Below are positions 26,021 through 34,563 of a stretch of 37,674 nucleotides of DNA, piece by piece. Source of the DNA: Candidatus Zixiibacteriota bacterium (GTDB lineage Bacteria > Zixibacteria > MSB-5A5 > WJJR01). Within the stretch, counting starts at the first letter, position 1. Each line of letters starts with the position of its first letter. Location: NCBI GenBank assembly GCA_016199865.1, contig JACQFV010000005.1, positions 1 to 37,674 on the forward strand. Direction: 5' to 3'. The notes under the pieces were generated by a model that had not been told where the DNA came from, did no database searches, and was given only the letters and a program-made list of their open reading frames with translations. Both the position numbers and the translations under genes were made by a program.

Positions 26021-27949
26021 ATGGGCATGAATCTCGTCCAGAAAATCATTTCCGCGCATCTGGTCGAGGGGACAGTGGCGGCGGGCGAGCCGATCGCCAT
26101 CAAGATCGACCAGACCCTCACGCAGGATGCGACCGGCACGATGGCCTATCTGCAGTTTGAGGCGATGGGAATCGACCGGGTGCGAACGGAAAAATCGGTG
26201 TCTTACGTCGACCACAACATGCTGCAGACCGGATTTGAGAACGCCGACGATCATCTGTACCTGCAAACGGTGGCGGCGCGTTACGGGATTGATTATTCCC
26301 GTCCCGGCAATGGCATCTGTCATCAGGTACACTTGGAGCGCTATGGCGTGCCGGGAAAAACCCTGCTCGGCTCGGATTCGCATACGCCGACCAATGGCGG
26401 ATTGGGGATGCTGGCCATCGGCGCCGGTGGGTTGGACGTCGCGGTCGCCATGGCCGGCGGCCCCTTCCACCTGACCATGCCGAAAGTGGTGCGGGTGCAC
26501 CTGACGGGCAAACTCGGCCCGTGGGTCGCCGCCAAGGACATCATCCTGGACATCCTCCGGCAATTGACCGTCAAAGGCGGGGTCGGCAAGATCCTCGAGT
26601 ACACCGGGGATGGCGTCAAGACGCTGAGCGTGCCGGAGCGGGCCACGATCACCAACATGGGCGCCGAACTGGGAGCCACGACCTCGATTTTTCCCTCGGA
26701 CGACAACACCCGTCGCTATCTGGCGCTGCAGAAACGGGAATCCGAGTACCGCGCCGTGGCGGCCGACCCGGATGCCACCTACGATGAACAAATCACGATC
26801 GACTTGACGGCCTTGGAGCCCTTGATCGCGCAGCCACATTCCCCCGACAAAGTCGTGCGCGTCCGCGACGTCGCCGGACTGAAAGTGGATCAGGTGTGCG
26901 TCGGTTCGTGCACGAATTCGTCCCTGTATGACCTTCTGGTCACCGCGGCGATCCTCAAAGGACGGCACGTGCATCCCGACGTCAGCATGACCGTGACACC
27001 GGGATCGCGTCAGGTGTTCACCGCGGTCTCGCAGTTGGGGGCACTGACCGAGATGATATCCGCCGGCGCCCGCATCCTTGAATCGGCGTGCGGCCCCTGC
27101 ATCGGGATGGGCCAGGCCCCGCCGTCGGGCGGTGTGTCGATCCGGAGTTTCAACCGCAATTTCGAGGGGCGGTCGGGGACCAAAGACGCCAACGTTTATC
27201 TCGCCTCGCCGCAGGTGTGCGCCGTCTGCGCGCTCTCTGGCACGATCACCGATCCGCGGACCTGGGGAGAAGAACCTACGGTCACGTTGCCGGAGGCGAT
27301 TCCGATCGATGACGCCCTGATCGTCCACGCGCCCGCCCAACGAGAGGCGATTACCGTGCGGCGCGGACCCAACATCAAGCCCCTGCCGCAACAGACGCCC
27401 CTGACCGGCCGGATCGCCGGCGAAGTGCTGCTGAAAGTCGGGGACAACATCACGACCGATCACATCATGCCCGCCGGGGCGAAGGTCTTGCCCCTGCGGT
27501 CGAACATTCCCGCCATCTCCGAGTTCGTCTTCGTGCGGGTCGATCCGGAATTTCCGCAGCGGGCCCGCGCCAAGGGGGGCGGCTTCATTGTCGGCGGCGA
27601 CAACTACGGTCAGGGGTCCTCACGGGAACACGCCGCACTCGCGCCGATGTTCCTCGGCGTGAGAGCGGTGATCGCCAAATCGTTTGCGCGTATCCACCAT
27701 GCCAACCTCGTCAACTTCGGCATTCCGCCATTGACCTTCGTCGATCCGGCCGATTACGACCGGATCGAGCAGGGGGACAATCTGGAGATCGACGCCGTCC
27801 CCGACCGGATTCGATCGGGAGATCGGCTCCTGGTTCGGAACAAGAGCAAGAATTCTGAGTTTTGGGTGACCTATGATCTGTCCGCCTTCAACAAAGCCGT
27901 CCTCTTGGACGGCGGCCTCTTGAACCACACGCGCCGTCACGCCGCCTGA
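26021..27949 (+). CDS. Aconitate hydratase
   Basis: 4Fe-4S enzyme interconverting citrate and isocitrate in the TCA cycle. The 642-residue protein has the shorter aconitase layout, closer to mitochondrial-type/homoaconitase-like enzymes than to the roughly 890-residue AcnA. Cluster ligands appear in GSCTNSS and CGPCIGMG. The substrate loops SDSHTPTNGG, DHNMLQ and the swivel-domain GGDNYGQGSSREHAAL with catalytic Ser are intact. GGGGGAT lies seven bases before ATG 26021 (a second ATG is two codons later). gcvT follows after 16 bases. With 642 residues, the domain order is complete; homoaconitase activity is less likely but not excluded by sequence alone. Confidence 0.95.
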   Translation: MGMNLVQKIISAHLVEGTVAAGEPIAIKIDQTLTQDATGTMAYLQFEAMGIDRVRTEKSVSYVDHNMLQTGFENADDHLYLQTVAARYGIDYSRPGNGICHQVHLERYGVPGKTLLGSDSHTPTNGGLGMLAIGAGGLDVAVAMAGGPFHLTMPKVVRVHLTGKLGPWVAAKDIILDILRQLTVKGGVGKILEYTGDGVKTLSVPERATITNMGAELGATTSIFPSDDNTRRYLALQKRESEYRAVAADPDATYDEQITIDLTALEPLIAQPHSPDKVVRVRDVAGLKVDQVCVGSCTNSSLYDLLVTAAILKGRHVHPDVSMTVTPGSRQVFTAVSQLGALTEMISAGARILESACGPCIGMGQAPPSGGVSIRSFNRNFEGRSGTKDANVYLASPQVCAVCALSGTITDPRTWGEEPTVTLPEAIPIDDALIVHAPAQREAITVRRGPNIKPLPQQTPLTGRIAGEVLLKVGDNITTDHIMPAGAKVLPLRSNIPAISEFVFVRVDPEFPQRARAKGGGFIVGGDNYGQGSSREHAALAPMFLGVRAVIAKSFARIHHANLVNFGIPPLTFVDPADYDRIEQGDNLEIDAVPDRIRSGDRLLVRNKSKNSEFWVTYDLSAFNKAVLLDGGLLNHTRRHAA

Positions 27950-27965
27950 ACAATTTCGCCGCCCC

Positions 27966-29078
27966 ATGGACGCCACCGCCGCGCCTCTGAAGGACACCCC
28001 GCTGGCCCAGCGGCACCTGTTGCTGGGCGCCCGATTGGTCCCGTTCGCCGGATTCCGCATGCCGATTCAGTACACGGGGATCATTCCCGAGCATCGCGCC
28101 GTGCGAAGCCAGGTCGGCATGTTCGATCTGTCGCACATGGGTGAAATCGAGGTCCGAGGTCAGGGGATGCTCGCATTCCTCGAGCGCATGACCACCAATG
28201 ACGTCACCGCCTTGAGCACCTACCAGGCACAGTATTCGCTCTTCCTGAATGAGCAAGGCGGCATCATCGACGATCTGGTCGTGTACCATCTTCCCAACCG
28301 GGCGCTTTTGGTTGTCAACGCCGCCAATATCGAAAAGGATTACGCCTGGCTGACGAGCCACTGCCCGCCAGGGGTGCGACTCGCCAATCGATCCGACGAA
28401 ACGGCCTTGATCGCCATTCAGGGTCCCCGAGCCGAAGCGGTGATGACCGATCTCGTCGATTGCGACCTGTCGGAGATCGAATACTACCATTCGGCCGAAG
28501 GGACCGTGGCGGGCCGGCAGATTCTCTTCTCCCGCACCGGTTACACCGGCGAGGATGGATTTGAAATTTACCTGCCCAATGAACTGGCGGAGCCGTGTTG
28601 GGACGCTGCCTTGGAAGCGGGGGCGCAATACGGCATCGTGCCGGTCGGTCTGGGCGCGCGCGACACCTTGCGTCTGGAAATGAAGTACGCGCTCTACGGC
28701 AATGAGATCGACGAGACGACCCATCCGATCGAAGCCGGGCTGGGCTGGGTGGTCAAACCGGACAAGCCCCACGATTTTATCGGCAAGTCGGCCGTGGTCG
28801 CGATGAAACAGAAAGGGGCTTCACGCAAACTGGTCGCCTTCGTCATGGATGCCAAAGCCATTCCGCGCGGCGGGTGCCCGATTCAGGCGCAGGGAGCCGT
28901 GATCGGCAAGGTGACCTCGGGGACCCATTCCCCCTCACGCGACTGTGGCATTGGGATGGGGTATGTCGCCACAGCGCACGCCGCACCCGGCAGTAAGATC
29001 GAGATTGTGATCCGTGATCAACAGGTATCCGCCACCGTCATCAAACCGCCATTTGTCACCAACACCAGCCATCGGTAA
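27966..29078 (+). CDS. gcvT: Aminomethyltransferase (glycine cleavage T-protein)
   Basis: Transfers the aminomethyl-derived one-carbon unit from lipoylated GcvH to tetrahydrofolate, releasing ammonium. The 370-residue protein has the complete fold: FAGFRMPIQY and GMFDLSHMGEIEVRG near the N-terminus (catalytic Asp in FDLSHMGE), QYSLFLNEQGGIIDDLVVY, SRTGYTGEDGFEIY (folate site), and PRGGCPI with GKVTSGTHSPS at the C-terminus. It sits 16 bases after the aconitase gene and four bases before comB, so these three are probably one transcript. No gcvH or gcvP is in the window. The ribosome-binding site is weak. Confidence 0.96.
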   Translation: MDATAAPLKDTPLAQRHLLLGARLVPFAGFRMPIQYTGIIPEHRAVRSQVGMFDLSHMGEIEVRGQGMLAFLERMTTNDVTALSTYQAQYSLFLNEQGGIIDDLVVYHLPNRALLVVNAANIEKDYAWLTSHCPPGVRLANRSDETALIAIQGPRAEAVMTDLVDCDLSEIEYYHSAEGTVAGRQILFSRTGYTGEDGFEIYLPNELAEPCWDAALEAGAQYGIVPVGLGARDTLRLEMKYALYGNEIDETTHPIEAGLGWVVKPDKPHDFIGKSAVVAMKQKGASRKLVAFVMDAKAIPRGGCPIQAQGAVIGKVTSGTHSPSRDCGIGMGYVATAHAAPGSKIEIVIRDQQVSATVIKPPFVTNTSHR

Positions 29079-29082
29079 ACCT

Positions 29083-29823
29083 ATGAATGTAGCGGTCAGT
29101 CTGACCCCCGGCACACGCTCCGCCGACCTTTCCTTGTTCGGCGAGGGCCCGGGCGCCTATGTGGTCATCGACATCCTGCGCGCCTCGACCGTCCTGTGCA
29201 CGGCCTTGGCCAACGGCGCGGCCGAGATCAGTCCCGTCGCCGACGTCGACGCGGCGCGTCGACTCAAAGCGAACGATCCGGCCCGGAAGATTCTCCTGTG
29301 CGGCGAACGCGGCGGGGCAAGAATCGAGGGATTCGATCTGGGGAATTCACCATCGGAGTACACGCCCAAGATCATCACCGGACGCCATCTTGCGTATGCG
29401 TCGACCAATGGCTCGGTGGCATTGGCACAGGCGCCCAAGAACGTCGAAGTCACCGTGGCGGGACTGGTGAATATCTCAGCCGCCGCCGAGCACATTGTCG
29501 AACGCAATCTGCCGGCGCTCATCGTCTGCGCCGGCAAGTTCGATCAATTCGCCCTGGAGGACGTGGTGGGAGCGGGCGCCTTGATCGCCCGGCTATGGGA
29601 ACTCGATCCCGATCTCGAGATTGCCAACGACGGCGCCTTCACGGCCCAGATTCTCTGGGACCATTTCAAGTCCGACCCGGTGCTCCCGCTGTGGCAGAGC
29701 GACCACGGGAAATATCTCATCAGTCAGGGATTCGGAGCCGATCTGGCGGTGTGTGCGGGGGTTGATTCTCTGTCGGTCGTTCCGGTCATGCGAGACGGTC
29801 GATTGATCGCCGCGGGAAATTAG
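29083..29823 (+). CDS. comB: 2-phosphosulfolactate phosphatase (ComB family)
   Basis: Mg-dependent phosphatase that gives sulfolactate in coenzyme M biosynthesis. The 246-residue protein has the family's VVIDILRASTVLCTALANGA opening segment, LLCGERGG, GFDLGNSPSEY and TTNGS-like STNGSVAL, then ALEDVVGAGALI. ComB homologues are widespread in bacteria that are not known to make coenzyme M, where their role is unsettled. The frame is open 23 codons upstream inside gcvT, but the family begins at ATG 29083. Other coenzyme M genes (comA, comC) are not in the window, so sulfolactate or another sulfonate metabolite is only a possibility. Confidence 0.88.
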   Translation: MNVAVSLTPGTRSADLSLFGEGPGAYVVIDILRASTVLCTALANGAAEISPVADVDAARRLKANDPARKILLCGERGGARIEGFDLGNSPSEYTPKIITGRHLAYASTNGSVALAQAPKNVEVTVAGLVNISAAAEHIVERNLPALIVCAGKFDQFALEDVVGAGALIARLWELDPDLEIANDGAFTAQILWDHFKSDPVLPLWQSDHGKYLISQGFGADLAVCAGVDSLSVVPVMRDGRLIAAGN

Positions 29824-29856
29824 CAACCCCGGCCGCCGTTTCATCTCAATGGAGTC

Positions 29857-29880
29857 GTGCGTGTTCACACGCACCGGCTT
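29857..29880 (+). terminator. Probable terminator after comB
   Basis: A hairpin at 29857-29874 (arms GTGCGTGT and ACACGCAC, 2-base loop) is followed by CGGCTTTTTCC on the plus strand, about 35 bases after the comB stop. The T-run of five makes a modest intrinsic terminator for the uvrA/acn/gcvT/comB direction. Confidence 0.5.
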
Positions 29881-29898
29881 TTTCCGTAGCGAGAAAGA

Positions 29899-29971
29899 GG
29901 TGCGTGCAGAGCACGCACCCAGATGTTTAGATCCAGAGGGTGCCACGCACAAACAAGTTTGTGCGTGGCAC
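29899..29971. repeat. Two further perfect hairpins in the convergent gap
   Basis: At 29899-29919 arms GGTGCGTGC and GCACGCACC flank a 3-base loop. At 29940-29971 a 15-bp stem with arm GTGCCACGCACAAAC and a 2-base loop forms a near-perfect 32-base palindrome. They lie between the ends of comB and the octaheme cytochrome gene. Both share the GTGCGTG/CACGCAC core with the terminator hairpin beside them, so they may be related dispersed elements. Confidence 0.65.
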
Positions 29972-29989
29972 TCAAGACCCATCGATTCA

Positions 29990-32611
29990 TTACAAGGGCT
30001 TCAAGGTCAGCAGATAATCCCGCAGCGCTTCGATCTGTTCATCCGCGTCCTCATACATCTTCTGCCCCTCGGAATAGAAGAAGGACGGCATGTTGGTGCC
30101 GGGGTCGACCTTCTGCGGATCGGTGAGCCATTGGACGATCCAATCCGGCCGCAGGCGCTCGTGCGCCATCGCCAGATTGGGCGCCAGACTGGCGGCGCCG
30201 CGTTGGGGCATCGATTCGGCCGAGAGTACGTGGCAGGATTGGCACTTGAGCGTTTCAAAATTATCCCGTCCCTTGTGCACCGACTTGGGGTCCAGTTCGT
30301 CGGTGCGGACAAAGAGGAAGGGGGCATTCACGTCCGAGTTGGCCATGAAGTACTGGCTGATCATGGTGATTTCCGGTCCGGTCAGTCCGAAGGTCGGCAT
30401 GCGGACTTTCACCCAGGGGCGGATCGGTGACGGATTCTTCAGGAAGGCAAAGAGCCAATCCGACTGCACCTTCGCGCCTTCCCCATTGAGAACCGGGGGC
30501 TGGAAGCCGCGGTCGGCGATATAGGCGCGAATATCGCCCCCTTTGGACTCGATTTCGTGACAGCCGGTGCAATTATAGTATTCGACCAACTTGCGCCCGG
30601 CTTCCTGCCGTGACAGTTTGTCGGTCAGGGGCTCGCGATATTGCTCAAAGACCCTCCGGGCGTCGAATGAACGCAGCAGCATCGCCATCCGGTGCGCGTC
30701 CTCGTCGCTCATGGCGAAGTCGGGCATACGCTGAATAACCTGCTTGGTTTCGTAGCGGCGCGAGTTGGTCATCTTCCCCAACGCCCATCCCTCCCACGTC
30801 TGGGGAATGTCGGTGGCGTCGCCGAAGAACAATTCGCTCACGTCCTTGGCGCCGAAGGCCGTGAGCGACACGGAGACTTTGTTTTCATTCTCCATGCCGG
30901 GGATCTGATGGCAGCCGAAGCAGCCATAGGTCCGCACCCAGTATTCACCCTGCTTGACCAGATAATCAGGCGAACGATCGACCGCAGGTTGCGCCACCGG
31001 CTGATAGGAATCCTCGCGCAACGTCAGGAGATAGGCCACAATGTCGGCCGCCTCCTGATCGGTCAGACGCAGCGACGGCATGCGGGTGTCGGGGTTATAC
31101 GCTCGCGGGTTCTTCAGCCAGCCGAACAGCCAATCCGCGGACATCTTGCTCCCGATGCGTGACAAATTCGGGCCATGGTTGATCTCGGCGGCCTGTTCGG
31201 GGTGAACGGCGCCCGATCCCAGGCCGTCGATTTGATGGCAGCCCAGGCAACCGACGCTCTTGACCAATCCGGCGCCGTTGGCCGGGTCACCGGCGGGGTG
31301 GCTCTTGGGCCAGTCAGGCCCTGGCTTGTCTGCAGACACCGATCGCAGGTAGGAGACAATCGAGACCGCCTCAGAATCGGGGAGACGGAAATTCGGCATG
31401 CGCGTGTCGGGACGGAAATTCCGCGGATTCTTGATCCAGTCGTACATCCACGACGCCGTCACTTTGGTGGCAATCTTGTCCAGACGTGGCGCCACTTTGG
31501 GCAGATCGTTGTATCCCTCGATCTCATGGCAGCCGAAGCACCCCCAGCGCCGCAATTTCTTCTGCGCCGCCATCAGTTCCTCGGCATGGTCGAGACGCAC
31601 GCGGTTCGCATGGCATTTCTGACACCCGCCCTCGACCATGTCGTGCGCCAGCATCGGATGCTCCCAGAATTTCCGGGGCCGGTGGGCATCCTCGACCGTC
31701 AGGGCCGGTCCCTGTCCGTCGTGGCAGGGTGTGCAACCGAACTGATCAGGGGGATGCTTCTTGAAGTAGTCGTCGCGGCGCGGATGCGTGGTGTAGGGCT
31801 GCGGCGCGTCGGCGAATTCCGGCTTATTGATCCCCAAATGGCAACTCTGGCAGCGGTCAACCCGGATAATGGGATTGCGAAACTCATCCTCTTCGTAATC
31901 GGAGAGAACAACCTGACGGACTTTGATCGTCCGCTTGCGGATCGCCGCCAGCCGCTCGTTGAGCCGTGTAATCTCTTGTGTCTTTCCCTGCAACAGGCCG
32001 GCGAGTGAATCGACCGGCCCCTCCAAGGCCTCGATCCGGTGCCGCACCGAATCACGCCCGGCCGCCATCATCCTGATGATCGGCAGGAGGGAATCCATCT
32101 GACCCTTGAGACGGTCCGTCGCGGTGGTCAGGTCAGCGATGTCAAGGCCGGCGTGCTTCGCTTCCGTGAGACGGTAAAATTTCTCATCGTAGATGCTCTT
32201 GGTGAACTGATACGTCCGGTTCACCTTGAACAGGGCCAACTCCCGATCCGACAATTCGCTCTGCGCGGCATGGTAGTCCGCGTTGCCGGCCAGGTCGTGT
32301 CGGGCTGCCGCCACTTCCTGTGTCAGCCCCGCCCGGGTCTGGCTCGGATCCAATGTCTTCTCAGTCTCCTCCAGCGCCGTCACCAGGGAATCGCGCCGGG
32401 CCGCGACCATCTGATATTCATATTGGTTGAAGCCCCGCTGCGCATCCTTCCAGTCGTGGCGGCGGACGATCACCTCATCGGCGACGGCCCACAGGGTGCC
32501 CAGGGCCAACAGCAGCGAACAGACAAAAAACACCACCCCATACGGCCGCTTCTCGACCGGAATGTCCATGCGCCGGGGCGACGGAAAGGCGGCGGAGTCG
32601 TGATCGGGCAT
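29990..32611 (-). CDS. Octaheme c-type cytochrome of the quinol-cytochrome c oxidoreductase complex
   Basis: An 873-residue membrane-anchored cytochrome with eight CxxCH haem-binding motifs, at about residues 254, 293, 330, 358, 455, 564, 681 and 790. One N-terminal transmembrane helix lies at about 24-46, followed by some 180 residues of charged, helical, coiled-coil-like sequence before the first haem. From haem 4 on, cytochrome-c-type repeats recur (NPRxxxPDTRMPxxRL at about 395-410 and 501-515), with candidate distal Met ligands in RMP and NMP motifs. It follows the cytochrome b C-half by 14 bases, so it probably takes the place of cytochrome c1/f, passing electrons from the Rieske protein outward. 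Export by Sec and haem attachment by Ccm/Ccs are expected. Confidence 0.92.
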   Translation of the reverse strand: MPDHDSAAFPSPRRMDIPVEKRPYGVVFFVCSLLLALGTLWAVADEVIVRRHDWKDAQRGFNQYEYQMVAARRDSLVTALEETEKTLDPSQTRAGLTQEVAAARHDLAGNADYHAAQSELSDRELALFKVNRTYQFTKSIYDEKFYRLTEAKHAGLDIADLTTATDRLKGQMDSLLPIIRMMAAGRDSVRHRIEALEGPVDSLAGLLQGKTQEITRLNERLAAIRKRTIKVRQVVLSDYEEDEFRNPIIRVDRCQSCHLGINKPEFADAPQPYTTHPRRDDYFKKHPPDQFGCTPCHDGQGPALTVEDAHRPRKFWEHPMLAHDMVEGGCQKCHANRVRLDHAEELMAAQKKLRRWGCFGCHEIEGYNDLPKVAPRLDKIATKVTASWMYDWIKNPRNFRPDTRMPNFRLPDSEAVSIVSYLRSVSADKPGPDWPKSHPAGDPANGAGLVKSVGCLGCHQIDGLGSGAVHPEQAAEINHGPNLSRIGSKMSADWLFGWLKNPRAYNPDTRMPSLRLTDQEAADIVAYLLTLREDSYQPVAQPAVDRSPDYLVKQGEYWVRTYGCFGCHQIPGMENENKVSVSLTAFGAKDVSELFFGDATDIPQTWEGWALGKMTNSRRYETKQVIQRMPDFAMSDEDAHRMAMLLRSFDARRVFEQYREPLTDKLSRQEAGRKLVEYYNCTGCHEIESKGGDIRAYIADRGFQPPVLNGEGAKVQSDWLFAFLKNPSPIRPWVKVRMPTFGLTGPEITMISQYFMANSDVNAPFLFVRTDELDPKSVHKGRDNFETLKCQSCHVLSAESMPQRGAASLAPNLAMAHERLRPDWIVQWLTDPQKVDPGTNMPSFFYSEGQKMYEDADEQIEALRDYLLTLKPL

Positions 32612-32624
32612 GGAACTGGTGAAG

Positions 32625-33494
32625 CTACACGTTGAACCAGGGGGTGACCCAGACGTACTTGATGTTCAGTGTCCAGCGCAGGATCATCTTGATCGGCAGC
32701 GCCATCATCGTCAAGAACAAGAAGGAGACGATGGCATAGCGCACCAGACCCATCTTCTGCAGGGTCGGAATCGTTTTTTTCTTCCAGAAATAGAACAGTG
32801 GAACAAGGGAGTAATACCCTCCCACGACGATCATGCCGAAGAAGGCCGCGATCAGTTTCGAATGGATGCCGAACATCTCATGCAGGTTCACGTTCGTCAG
32901 CGCCACGACCTTGTGCGGATCCCAAGTCACCCACGGCCAGAAAAAGTACCACCCCGGACCGCGCAAGAACGTGCCGACGAAAATCAGCGACACCCACAGG
33001 ATGGTGAAGCCAAACAGGTAGGTCGAAATGGCGAACTTGCGCTGCTTGAACGAATAATAGCCGCTGCCGGTCGGGTTGGTGTCAATGTAGGGGATCAACA
33101 TCAGCCCGACGATGATCAAGCTGGGCAAGACGACTCCGGCAATCCAGGGATCGAAATACACCAGCATCTCCTGCAACCCGAGGAAATACCAGGGGGCCTT
33201 CGAGGGATTGGGCGTGCGATTCGGATTCGCCGGTTCCTCGAGCGGAGCGTTGATGAAAATCGACCAGATGGTGAAAATCACCATGATCGCGATGGCGCCC
33301 AGAAACTCGATCCGCACCAGATACGGCCAGACGTGCACTTTGTCCGGCACGGGGAGTTTGGCGGTTTCGGCAATGCTCTTGTCGTTGGCGAAGGCCTGAC
33401 GCAATGCCCACGCAACATAGAACGCCACCAGGAACAACATGATGACGATGGGGATATTGTCCCCCTTGCTGACGATGGCCCAGAGTTGATGCAT
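32625..33494 (-). CDS. Cytochrome b C-terminal half (PetD/subunit-IV-like)
   Basis: Membrane subunit carrying the quinol-oxidation-site helices of a split, b6f-like cytochrome b. The 289-residue protein starts with a hydrophobic helix, then VHVWPYLVRIEFLGA, and the Qo-site motif PEWY appears as KAPWYFLGLQEML, so the usual Glu is replaced. At least six hydrophobic helices follow or precede, more than the three of plant subunit IV. The APWY variant is seen in some other menaquinone-using bacteria (from memory of the family). It sits between a REP-like repeat and the octaheme cytochrome gene, all on the minus strand. Confidence 0.92.
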   Translation of the reverse strand: MHQLWAIVSKGDNIPIVIMLFLVAFYVAWALRQAFANDKSIAETAKLPVPDKVHVWPYLVRIEFLGAIAIMVIFTIWSIFINAPLEEPANPNRTPNPSKAPWYFLGLQEMLVYFDPWIAGVVLPSLIIVGLMLIPYIDTNPTGSGYYSFKQRKFAISTYLFGFTILWVSLIFVGTFLRGPGWYFFWPWVTWDPHKVVALTNVNLHEMFGIHSKLIAAFFGMIVVGGYYSLVPLFYFWKKKTIPTLQKMGLVRYAIVSFLFLTMMALPIKMILRWTLNIKYVWVTPWFNV

Positions 33495-33618
33495 GAGCTA
33501 AGACCCGACACCGAATGTCAAGATGCCGCTTCTTGAAAGATGAAGAGGACAAACCCCGTATTGAGATTGCTTGAGCTCACTGACGCCCTCACCTCGCAGA
33601 TCCCGGCAGCGGGGCCAG

Positions 33619-33673
33619 CCCTCTCCCTGAAAGGGAGAGGGGGATTTTTCCCCTCTCCCCTCTGGGGAGAGGG
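33619..33673. repeat. Paired CCCTCTCCC-type palindromic repeat
   Basis: Two hairpins lie side by side: 33619-33641 (arms CCCTCTCCC and GGGAGAGGG, 5-base loop) and 33651-33673 (arms CCCTCTCCCC and GGGGAGAGGG, 3-base loop), flanked further out by CCCTCACC and GGTGAGGG. This kind of CCCTCTCC repeat is common in the intergenic DNA of many bacteria. Here it separates the two halves of cytochrome b inside one operon. Confidence 0.8.
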
Positions 33674-33749
33674 TAGGGTGAGGGGAGTGAATCGTCCAGG
33701 ACATGGTCATGCTGTATTGCTCTTCAATGCATGGATCCGTGATCATTGG

Positions 33750-34526
33750 CTACAGCTTCCCCGTCGGTCCGGAAATTCCCCCGTCTTTACGGATACGCCA
33801 GAAGTGCACAATCATGAGCAGGCCGGCCGCGACCGGCAGAAAGACACAGTGCAGGACGTAGAACCGCAACAGGGCCGGTGGCCCGACCTGGGTTCCCCCC
33901 AACAGCAGGAAGCGGATGTCATTGTCGGGACGCATGCCGATCTGCGGCCCCAAGGGACCCTCATGACCCAGAAGGGGCGTGGCGCGCGCCATGTTCGTCC
34001 CGACCGTGACCGCCCACATGGCCAACTGGTCCCAGGGGAGCATATAGCCGGTGAAACTCAAGAGCAGGGTCAGAACCAAGAGAATCACGCCGATGACCCA
34101 GTTGAACTCACGCGGCGGCTTGTAGGAGCCGGTCATGAACACGCGCAGCATGTGCAGCCACACGGTGATCACCATCGCGTGCGCCGACCAGCGGTGCATG
34201 TTGCGGATGAACGCCCCAAACGGCACGTCGTTCATCAGATATTTCATGTCATAGTAGGCGTACTGGTCGGTGGGCCGGTAGTAGAACATCAGCACGACGC
34301 CGGTGACGGTCAGGACGAGAAAGATGAAGAACGAAATGCCCCCCATCCCCCAGGTGTAGCGCAGCTCGACCGCATGACGCGAGACCTTGGTCGGGTGCAG
34401 GTGCAGCCAGACGTTGGAGAGAACCTGCAGGTACCGGTTGCGCGGCGTATCCTTGTAGTCATGCCGGAAGACCGACTTCCAGATCGGCGATTTGGTGACC
34501 GTTTTTTTCAGATCGGCGATGGGCAT
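33750..34526 (-). CDS. Cytochrome b N-terminal half (cytochrome b6-like)
   Basis: Four-helix dihaem cytochrome b, 258 residues. Haem ligands are seen as His111 (MHRWSAH) with His125 (WLHMLRVF), 14 apart, and His226 (LHCVF) with His241 ([13 protein letters not shown]), 15 apart; the 15-residue second spacing is the b6f-type pattern. FYYRPT and [10 protein letters not shown] are conserved. The Cys that binds the extra haem c in b6f (YCLGG in plants) is absent; the matching region reads TWGMGG. It follows the Rieske gene by 37 bases and precedes the C-half after a 255-base repeat-bearing gap. Confidence 0.95.
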   Translation of the reverse strand: MPIADLKKTVTKSPIWKSVFRHDYKDTPRNRYLQVLSNVWLHLHPTKVSRHAVELRYTWGMGGISFFIFLVLTVTGVVLMFYYRPTDQYAYYDMKYLMNDVPFGAFIRNMHRWSAHAMVITVWLHMLRVFMTGSYKPPREFNWVIGVILLVLTLLLSFTGYMLPWDQLAMWAVTVGTNMARATPLLGHEGPLGPQIGMRPDNDIRFLLLGGTQVGPPALLRFYVLHCVFLPVAAGLLMIVHFWRIRKDGGISGPTGKL

Positions 34527-34563
34527 GTCGGGTTAGTCCGTATCTGGAACTCTGTGCGCCGGC

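Noticed and set aside
25502-27463. Minus-strand open frame of 653 codons opposite uvrA and aconitase
   Set aside because: Antisense shadow of two well-supported genes; composition rich in Arg/Gly/His and no recognisable domain.
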